From Pseudopithomyces maydicus (lineage: Eukaryota; Ascomycota; Dothideomycetes; Pleosporales; Didymosphaeriaceae): a stretch of DNA of 64,000 nt. Position 1 is the first letter of the stretch; each line of letters starts with the position of its first letter. Shown here piece by piece: positions 56,821-64,000 of this stretch. Location of the stretch: positions 1,612,001 through 1,676,000 of the forward strand of contig JANTUC010000011.1 of the NCBI GenBank assembly GCA_026873275.1, given 5' to 3'. The position numbers were made by a program, and so were the translations under genes. The notes under the pieces were generated by a model. That model did no database searches, was not told where the DNA came from, and worked only from the letters and a program-made list of their open reading frames with translations.

Positions 56821-57211
56821 GTGGGTGGAGCGGAGGTGGTGGTGGGTTTGTAGGATCTTGTTTCGCGGGACGATCGGGATGTTTATGGGAGGAAGCCCTT
56901 AGGTAGCAATAAATTACTTTTCTTATCCTCTTCTGTTGCATGATATCGGGTGTTGGTGAGCGGTAGATGGTTCTTGGCTATGTATCTAGATCCTTACGAC
57001 GATGGTAGAAAGATTGTTGTAGGTGTATCGTATCACAGGAACCGTGTTCTAGCCTTCCCTTCTAGGCCAAACCCTCTCATTTGATCACTTAAAAATGTAC
57101 TGTACTTACCCATACCCATGCACGCTGCTCGTCCAATCCCGGTCCCGATCCTACTCCCAACCCTGATCCTTCCCTCGCCATACCGCGTCATCCCACCGCA
57201 ACATACACAAC
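56821..57211. other. Intergenic
   Basis: Spacer of 391 bases between the xylanase and the Zn2Cys6 gene on the same strand. I see nothing in it. Confidence 0.5.
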
Positions 57212-58485
57212 ATGGTACGCTCCCACACCCAGGAACTCTTATCCGCTCCCCGTCTCCGAAACGCATGCGATCGGTGTCACGCCCAGAAACTCCGCTGTTT
57301 AAAGGCACCCTCCGGTACCGCGTGTCTCCGCTGCATAAAGTTCGCTTCGCCCTGCGTGTACAGCGCCCGGACGACGCGACGGAGGAAAACCGTCGAGGGG
57401 CTCACGAGTGCACATGATGATATAGGCGTCGGGGAAACAGTGTCAACAGTACCAGCAGCATCAGCAGCACCGTCCACAGCATTAACTGCCGTTCAAACTT
57501 TGGAACCATCAATCCAAACACCCCAGCTCAGCTTCCCAGACTTCCCTCTCGAATCAACCACAGCGTGGCCCATATTCCCAGACCAAGAAATAAACTACGA
57601 CCTCCTCGATCTAACGCAATTCCCCTACACCACCCAAGAACCCGCATATCCCCTCCCCACCCCATCTCCCCCTTCCCTCCTCCCCACCGACATCTTCTCT
57701 CAGCCCCCAACAATACCCACCCCCATCGACCTCCCTCCCACCTTCTCCGAGCTAAACACGCACCTCCTCACCCACCAAGCGGACCTCCCCACCACGCTCT
57801 CCCACGCCCCTCCACATCTCCGCATCCTCGCTTTGGACCAAATCTTCAGTCTGACGAGGGCCTTTATTCTCGCCGTGCAGAGTGCGGCTTATCCGTTCTC
57901 GTCGGTTCTTGGGGCTGATGGTGGTGATGGTAGGACCGGGGGTACGGATGCGGATGCGGATGCAGAGAAGGCGTATGGCTCCTCGCTGACGGCGCTCCTC
58001 GCTATATATACCGCGCTGTTCGGGAAGATGCGCGTCTGTGCTGGGGACCCGGATGCTGTTGTGGATATCGGGGGTGGGGTGGATGGGGAGTTGGCGATGC
58101 CGGAGATGAGGTTTGGGGGGTATGTGCCGAGGGGGGGTTTTGGGGGAGTGATGCTGGGCGTGGGAGGGGAGGTGGAGGTGGAGGTGGAGGTGGAGATGGA
58201 GATGGGGTCAGGGAGGAGAATACGATGAGGGGGTATGCGATGCAGTACATGATGCTGGTGATGCTGTGTACGCGGTTGTGTGAGGAACTGAAGGAGGCGA
58301 TTGGCCCAGTGGGGAGGGGGACTTTGAAGATGCAGTTTGTGGATGAATCGGTCGGAGATGTGGTAGGATATGAGGGGAGAGATACTGGTGGTGGATTAGG
58401 AGAGGGATGGACAAGATTGGAAGAAGAGATGAAGAGGACGAAAGATGCCGCGCTGGTGTTTGTGGGAAGTTGCTTGTGTGAATAA
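57212..58485 (+). CDS. Zn2Cys6 transcription factor, one frame break
   Basis: A single exon. The N-terminus has a complete fungal binuclear cluster, RNACDRCHAQKLRCLK then CLRCIKFASPC, with spacing C-x2-C-x6-C-x8-C-x2-C-x6-C, followed by a basic linker. The RNACDRCHAQKLRC wording resembles the AflR type. The middle is Pro/Thr-rich. One G is missing at 58204-58207; past it, MRGYAMQYMMLVMLCTRLCE is a helical C-terminus. Repaired length is 424 residues, short for the class and lacking an obvious middle homology region. It binds DNA in the nucleus. It stands just after the xylanase on the same strand, so local control is possible but unproven; no metabolite cluster genes are seen nearby. Confidence 0.85.
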
Positions 58486-58966
58486 GTAGGTTCTCTTAAC
58501 TCTGTGAGGAAAGCATGCTGTGAAGTTGAATATTTGTACTGTTAGCATGCACTCCAAGACGATTAAAAATATACTGAAGATTCTTCCAGGGCATATTTGA
58601 ATTGCCAACGGAAGAAAATGTCGAAAACAGTGCTGATAATCATACAAAAATCAACAATAAACCAGAATGTTTCGTCCTGTGAATGCAATCGCTGCATCGA
58701 AGAGGGAGAGACAAGGTGGAGGCACCGGATCATTGACGCACGGCCCCCGACGCGCGACGCGACCTCGGAACCAGCCTGGGAAAGTTCGCGACCACTCACA
58801 GTCAGTAACCGCCTGCACCTCCACCACCTCCAACCCACACTCCAAAGCTCCAATATCCGTATTCAGCTCCGAAATCACAAATCCCATTGACCTTTCCACC
58901 CATCAGCCCGCCCAAGCGCGCACACCACATCCCGCGCTCCACCCCACCACACCTTCGCACACCACC
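58486..58966. other. Intergenic
   Basis: The 481 bases hold only AT-rich sequence at the left and a pyrimidine-rich leader at the right. Confidence 0.5.
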
Positions 58967-59925
58967 ATGCCCTACAACAACACCCCAATCGCCCCCTCCA
59001 AAGAGGTCAGCGGCCAAGTCTCCCTCCCACGTACGTACCCCCACCTTGACCCCTTCACCCCCTCACCCCCAAACTAACCCCCTCCAGTCGCCCGCGTCCA
59101 AAAAATCATCAACGCCGACCCGGAGCGCCTGCACACGTCGAAAAACGCCGCCTTCGCCATCGCGCTGGCCACCGAGCTCTTCATCCAGCACCTCGCCACC
59201 ACCACGCACAACGTCGTGAAAGCCGAGACGCAGAAGAAGCCCCGCCGCAACGTCCAGTACCGCGACGTGGCGGCCGCCGTGGCCAAGACGGATAATTTGG
59301 AGTTTCTGGTCGACGTGGTGCCCAGGACGGTGGCGTACAAGGAGGTTAAGGCGAGGCAGGCGAAGAAGAAGGCGGAGGAGGCGGAGAGGGAGAAGGAGAA
59401 GCAGAAGGGGAAGGGGAACGAGGAGGGGGTGATGCGGAGGAGGGCGCTGAGCCCGCGCCGCCGACGAGGAAGGAGAAGCAGGAGCGGCAGTGGAACATTA
59501 TAAAGCAGTACATGGAGATGAGCGGTGCGAAGCCCGTCGAGGCCACCAAGGGCGACGCACCTGCGGAAAGCGGCGACAAGGACGGCGCAGACGCCATGGA
59601 TGTCGACGGGGCAGAGGACCCATCCGCGAGGCAGACGCACCCCGCGCCTGTGGTCCAGGTGGAGGATAGCGACCCCGAAGACGACGGGGCGGCCATGCAG
59701 ATTGAGATGGAGATGCGCGGACCGAGGACACCCAAGGCGGACGATAAGGCGGCGGCGGCGAGCCCAAAGGTCCTGGGTGGTAGTGCCTCGAAGGCTGCTC
59801 CGGCTCCGGCTGCTGCTGCTCCTGCTCCTGTTCCTCCTGTTCCTGCTCCAGCTCCGGCTCCGGCTGTTAATCACAGGCCTACGAGGTCGAGCACCGGCGG
59901 CTTCACAGCTATTAATGGTAAATGA
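58967..59925 (+). CDS. Histone-fold protein, Dpb3/CHRAC-type, one frame break
   Basis: Exons 58967-59030 and 59088-59925. The histone fold (about 20-110) reads LPLARVQKIINADPERLHTS, then FAIALATELFIQHLATTTHN and a third helix ending NLEFLVDVVPRTVAYKE. This matches the CBF/NF-Y class that includes Dpb3 of DNA polymerase epsilon and CHRAC-15/17 partners; NC2-alpha is an alternative. A Lys/Glu-rich helix follows. One G is missing in the run 59425-59429; past it, KQERQWNIIKQYMEM is a second conserved patch before an acidic, then Ala/Pro-rich tail. Repaired length is 300 residues. It probably pairs with a Dpb4-like subunit in the replisome or a chromatin remodeller. Confidence 0.8.
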
Positions 59926-60388
59926 GGGCGTGAGGTAGTTCGGCATATTCTTTTTTCCAGGTCTGTATGCATAGCATTGGCGTTGATGGAATTCATTGGG
60001 AAGGGCATTGTCACTAGAGATGTGCAAAGGTATGCTCTGTATTCGATTTGCCGTTCTGAAATGACATGATACTACTATACTGCGTCTGTCTGCATTGGCC
60101 TCCGGATGACTGCTGGGCTGCCTGGGTGTCCTACTTGCAATAATGTTCAAGTAGGACGTGATGTCAATATGTCGGGATTGAAACAGATAAAAAGACTGCT
60201 TCCCATCTCACATATCCTGGCATTCGTCATGGATCCCTTCACTTTGCATAGCAGTCCCTATACTGCTGGTAACATGCAGTCATGCGCTACAGTATGCTTT
60301 CCAACGTCAAGAAATGCCCAGCAATTTCCCTATCAAGTCAGTCTCATATTGATTCAATGTTGCTTCGCAGTCGTTGCCCCACCCTTCT
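59926..60388. other. Intergenic between convergent genes
   Basis: The 463 bases between two gene ends contain no feature I can name. Confidence 0.5.
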
Positions 60389-61246
60389 CTAGTTTCTGGT
60401 CACGAACGAGTTGAGAGTAGCTTGTCCCTTGGATGCGGTCTGTGTTTTTGTAGGCGGCCCCTTGGCAACGGGCCGCGCCCTGGACACTGACCCTTTGGCG
60501 AACTCTTTGACAGGCCCTTTGGCAAACGTGCGGTTGGTAGGTAGGCTAGCAGGGGTGTAGACATGTACCTCCACCTGAGATGCGTGCGCTGCCAATGCAA
60601 TTTCTACTGCCTTCCTCGTCTCGTCCCATGGCACAGCGAATAAGCCCGCATTTATCTGGCACATTCTCACCTGCTTGATCGAGGGCTCAAGACTCAATTG
60701 AGCGAGAAATTCGTCGAATGCGGGTCCCGTGTGCTGCAGGATTACGCGCGGCGGATCTTTTGCCCTGCCATATTTCGCGCTGGTGAACAGACATCCGATC
60801 CAGTGCTTGGGAGCACCGGGCTTGGTCTCCACGGGCGGTATGAGCAGACAAGTACCGGTGGGCACAGGGTTAGTCCTTGGGTTATGGTCCTTGGTGCAGT
60901 GCTTGTTGTATATTTGGTATGCTTTCGGGTAACGCTGACGAAAGGCGGCTGCGATCCCGGCGCCCCATGAACCTACTGTGTTGCAGGCGTGGATGAGTAC
61001 GCTGTCGTCTGGTGCAGCAAACAAATCACCAATATGCTCCTTGACTAGGGAAAAACTCTCTTTGTCGGGCTGAGGACATTGAGCGTCCTCGCCATCGGTT
61101 GCCTCGACGCCCGTTGCGACTGACAGGCTGGGAGCTTCCACGTCACCCTTGAACTTGGCTGCTTTCGGTGGTGGTGGTGCTTGGGCGCTTTCGATTTCGG
61201 GGCTGGCCTCCCGCTTGCGAGGATTCTTGACGGGTGATACGGTCAT
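60389..61246 (-). CDS. POA1: Macrodomain protein, ADP-ribose 1''-phosphate phosphatase (Poa1) type
   Basis: A single intact exon of 285 residues. The macrodomain (about 65-225) opens with GDLFAAPDDSVLIHACNTVG and the SWGAGIAAAFRQRYP loop that holds the ADP-ribose. In yeast, Poa1 removes the phosphate from ADP-ribose 1''-phosphate, a by-product of tRNA splicing, and can hydrolyse ADP-ribosyl links. The N-terminus is a basic, Pro-rich nuclear-type extension. The C-terminus adds about 50 basic residues with KGPxK-type repeats and ends in QATLNSFVTRN, close to a PCNA-interacting PIP box (Q-x-x-hydrophobic-x-x-aromatic-aromatic), with Val in the last aromatic place. This tail is absent from the short yeast protein and suggests a nuclear, possibly replication-linked role. 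Confidence 0.85.
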   Translation of the reverse strand: MTVSPVKNPRKREASPEIESAQAPPPPKAAKFKGDVEAPSLSVATGVEATDGEDAQCPQPDKESFSLVKEHIGDLFAAPDDSVLIHACNTVGSWGAGIAAAFRQRYPKAYQIYNKHCTKDHNPRTNPVPTGTCLLIPPVETKPGAPKHWIGCLFTSAKYGRAKDPPRVILQHTGPAFDEFLAQLSLEPSIKQVRMCQINAGLFAVPWDETRKAVEIALAAHASQVEVHVYTPASLPTNRTFAKGPVKEFAKGSVSRARPVAKGPPTKTQTASKGQATLNSFVTRN

Positions 61247-61732
61247 GACCTCGGGATCGAGTAGAGAGATCGTGATGGATGGAATGGATGTGACCCGGCG
61301 TGTCCACCAGGAAAATACACAATTGAGGGTTTGCGTCTAAGTGAAGATCAAAGTGGCCGCTGGCGTGTTGTTTCCTAAGCTGAGCGAGAGTGAGTGCTGC
61401 CTGGTTGGATTGGATTAGTGGATGATGGAAAGGCAGGAGCTGCGCGCAGGCCCGATCAAATCACACGCTGCAGGCAGACTGGGTTTCGCAGCCTCTGCCT
61501 GGACGCTCAACCACGCACATGGATGCAGAGCTGGACATGCAGCGCCTGAAGGGTGATGCGGTGGTGGTCGTCGAGGCGAGGCAATGACGCGGCGAAGGGC
61601 ATTTGACGAGGTCGTTTTCGGCAGCCAATCAGCGAGGCCCCGAAAACACCTCGTCAATCGCCCTTTCCAAACTTCGCATCCAACCTCACTCCACAGCTCC
61701 ATCCCAGCGCAACAACCCCCGCCGCATCCACG
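61247..61732. other. Divergent promoter region of POA1 and the Rieske gene
   Basis: The 486 bases between two divergent starts include a GC-rich central part. No TATA box or repeat is evident. Confidence 0.5.
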
Positions 61733-62719
61733 ATGCCCGTCCTCGCAAATGCCACCCGCGCGATAGCCCGCTCATGGACCCAGCACTCGCTGCCCGTCGC
61801 CCGTGCCGGCTGCACCGCCGTGCAGTCCCGCAGCATCTCCGGTTCCGAGGTGCACTCGACGTCTAGCTTCGACAGCCCCTTCAAGGGCCAGGGCAGCTCC
61901 ACCAAGATCCCGTCCTTCGGCGCCTACAAGCGGGAATCCAAGGGCGGCGAGGATGCCCCCAAGCTCATGTCGTACTTCATGGTCGGCACCATGGGTGCGC
62001 TCGTGAGTTTGGGCGCGAAGGCTACCGTGCAAGGTACGTCCACACCACGACGAGAGGACACCCCGGAGAGCATTGGCACAGCAAGGCACGAGACGTGAGA
62101 GATTGCTGGGTAGCCATTGGCTGGTTTGCGGATGGATTGGACGCGTGCGGAGATGGAGGCGATGCGTGCTAACGAATTTGCCTTGCAGATTTCCTTGTCA
62201 ACATGTCTGCTTCCGCCGATGTTTTGGCCCAGGCTAAGGTCGAGATCGACCTCGCTGCCATCCCTGAGGGCAAGAACGTGCGTTGCCAACTTCTCGCTCA
62301 CCCATATACCGAGAGCTAACTTGGATCACAGGTCATCATCAAGTGGCGAGGCAAGCCCGTCTTCATCCGACACCGTACTGAAGAGGAGATCAAGGAGGCT
62401 GAGGACACAAAGTGGGAGTCGCTCCGTGACCCCCAGTCCGACTCAGACCGTGTGAAAAAGCCCGAATGGTTGATCATGCTTGGTACGGATCCCAAACCGT
62501 GTTTTGCACTTGGCAACGATGCGCTAACGACGAACAGGTGTCTGCACCCATCTTGGTTGTGTCCCCATTGGCGAGGCCGGTGACTTCGGCGGCTGGTTCT
62601 GCCCCTGCCACGGTTCCCACTACGATATCTCTGGCCGCATAAGAAAGGGACCTGCACCGCTCAACCTCGAGGTACCCGAGTACGACTTCCCCGAAGATGA
62701 CAAGGTGGTCATTGGTTAA
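61733..62719 (+). CDS. RIP1: Rieske iron-sulfur subunit of the cytochrome bc1 complex
   Basis: Four exons, 61733-62033, 62189-62277, 62332-62482 and 62538-62719, all in phase; 240 residues. The first exon contains an Arg-rich mitochondrial presequence. One membrane helix follows (MVGTMGALVSLGAKATVQDF region), with the hinge before DVLAQAKVEIDL. The [2Fe-2S] cluster motifs CTHLGCVP and CPCHGSHYD are complete, each supplying one Cys and one His ligand plus the disulfide cysteines. The protein passes electrons from ubiquinol to cytochrome c1 in complex III of the inner membrane. The frame is intact. It is convergent with BCP1, 290 bases away. Confidence 0.97.
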
Positions 62720-63009
62720 GCGAGCCATGTGTACAATAGAAGGGAAGGTGAAGAGGGGAGGGCTGTGTCGATAGTAGCAAGCATCACATTTTCCTTGATC
62801 AGCTTTGGTTCCATAGATTCGCTTATGTGCAGTAGGATGTACAACAAAGTAGAGTCTCGGTTTGACAATCACGTAGTCCGACATTGCATTTCGTTTCGTT
62901 TTGTACTCTGTTCTAACTGCAGGGTATTTTCTCCATTCACGTGTTCCAGGCGCGCCTTCACGCCGAACATGGAAGTCACATTTACAGACCACTAAAGATT
63001 AGATCTACT

Positions 63010-64000
63010 TTATTGTCCGCCTGCCAGGAACGACTCCACGGCACCCACAGCACCCGCGAATTTGCTCGCCTCGATCAGTATCAAGTGCGCCATGGGCTTC
63101 ACGCCCAACTCCTGGAACGCGCGCTTGCTGTCACTTGCACCCTCGTCCACAGGGCTCTCGAAATCGAAGCTTCCATAGCCCAATGCATGTTTCTGTAGCA
63201 CTTCATCCTCGGGGTGGAAATAGAACGTCTCCTTGTCGCCGCCCTTGGCCGCCTTCTTCTTCTTGCTTGGAGGCTGGTCTGCCAACGGCAAGGCGGACTC
63301 GACTTCCTGGTAGGCCTTGGAGAGCACGAGGTAGTGTGTGAAGGCGTAGGGCTCGGCTGCTTCGAGGGCCCACTGGATCTCCTCTTGCAGCATCTTGTAG
63401 GAAGGTGCGACGATCTCGTGAGGCATGTTGATGAAGCGCTCGGTGAGGATGAGACCAATTTGTGAGGTGGAGGGCGCGGTGAGGAGGGTGTTGAGGGGTG
63501 CGAGAGCAGGCGTGGTGGCATGGCGGGCGAGGTAGGCGGTGAGGTCTTGGATCACTTGCTTGTCCTGCACGGCTGTCAGTTCTACAAGTACACGGTGGGA
63601 TGAACGAGCGTGGGTAGTAGCGCATACCTTGTGCGTCTCGAGATTCAGCACCGTGAGGAACGAGAACGGGTCCGACTCTGTGCCGTCGCACTTGACGGTG
63701 CTGCCCAGCAGAGGTTGCGACAGGATGAGGTCGGCAAGCTCAGAGAGGTTGAACAGCTGGGCATCGACATCGAGCAGCTGGCGCAGAAGCGTCTTGAGGC
63801 CGTGGAAGTCGACTTCAGGATTCGGGTCGAACCACTCGAAGTCGACATTCAGCATGTCCATGTCCTGCACTGGTGGTGAGCTACGGCGTCATGGCGGGGA
63901 ATGGGCGGGCTGGCGGCACACCTCGTCGCTCTCGGAATCGTCATCCTGCCTCTTCTGCTTGCCGTCGGGCGCATCGGGCAGGTCCTCGGGGTCTCTCTGG
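63010..64000 (-). CDS. BCP1: Bcp1/BCCIP family protein, 5' end beyond the window
   Basis: The visible exons are 64000-63922 (partial), 63864-63628 and 63567/63564-63010, in phase. They give an acidic start (DDDSESDE) joined to DMDMLNVDFEWFDPNPEVDF, the conserved opening of the family. The globular domain includes FNLSELADLILSQPLLGSTV, then the MPHEIVAPSYKMLQEEIQWA helix and KETFYFHPEDEVLQKHALGY. In yeast Bcp1 is a nuclear chaperone and export factor for ribosomal protein Rpl23 and for Mss4. Lys-rich SKKKKAAKGG probably acts as a nuclear signal. The start codon and up to a few dozen residues are missing on the right. Confidence 0.92.

Noticed and set aside
57212..58485. Secondary metabolite cluster suggested by the AflR-like regulator
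   Set aside because: No polyketide synthase, peptide synthetase, terpene cyclase or tailoring set is present in the window.
25470..59430. Programmed ribosomal frameshifting at many homopolymers
   Set aside because: The breaks go in both directions, lack a common slippery heptamer or downstream structure, and occur in unrelated housekeeping genes. Sequence error explains them more simply.
1..64000. CRISPR array or bacterial-type operons
   Set aside because: Spliced genes and fungal families throughout; no regularly spaced repeat array.

Overview
The window is nuclear DNA from a filamentous ascomycete (Pezizomycotina, most likely Dothideomycetes). The signs are short GT-AG introns of about 45-70 bases, a HET-domain incompatibility protein, a HAK potassium transporter, a GH11 xylanase, a Zn2Cys6 regulator, and GC-rich genes separated by AT-rich, repeat-bearing spacers. 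I support 29 protein-coding genes, two of them cut by the window edges. I see no convincing tRNA, rRNA or CRISPR. Spans given for spliced genes are genomic; exons are listed in each entry.

Region 1 to 20 kb: a partial gene at the left edge, a secreted-type SET protein, a single-pass cysteine-rich membrane protein, a HET protein, a six-exon HAK K+ transporter, a long coiled-coil protein with N-terminal repeats, an SGNH-like hydrolase, a coiled-coil C2HC zinc protein, a small protein with a duplicated motif, and an SDR oxidoreductase. All of these read cleanly once introns are removed.

Region 21.6 to 34 kb: an NmrA-like protein, a GH2 beta-galactosidase-type enzyme, a Kei1-like sphingolipid synthase subunit, the mitochondrial RNA helicase SUV3, and the exocytic SM protein Sec1, the last two head to head. 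Each carries one or more single-base frame breaks, nearly all in homopolymer runs.

Region 34 to 41 kb is gene-poor. It holds microsatellites, a paired SINE-like repeat also found at 23.5 kb, an uncharacterised gene at 37 kb, a candidate small secreted protein at 38 kb, and a 2.5 kb AT-rich desert with a 370-bp-spaced duplication. Region 41 to 54.5 kb: pantothenate synthetase divergent from the DEAD-box helicase Dbp7, three uncharacterised genes, and the ubiquitin ligase RAD18.

Region 55 to 64 kb: a GH11 xylanase with a TATA box and an XlnR-type GGCTAAA site, a Zn2Cys6 factor, a Dpb3/CHRAC-type histone-fold protein, a Poa1-like macrodomain protein, the Rieske iron-sulfur protein, and a Bcp1/BCCIP gene running off the right edge.

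No single dedicated pathway fills the window; it is a mosaic of housekeeping genes and accessory spacers. The points most worth a second look are about 20 homopolymer-associated frame breaks confined to 22-60 kb, the dimeric SINE-like repeat in two opposite-facing copies, and several repeat-bearing or oddly built proteins.
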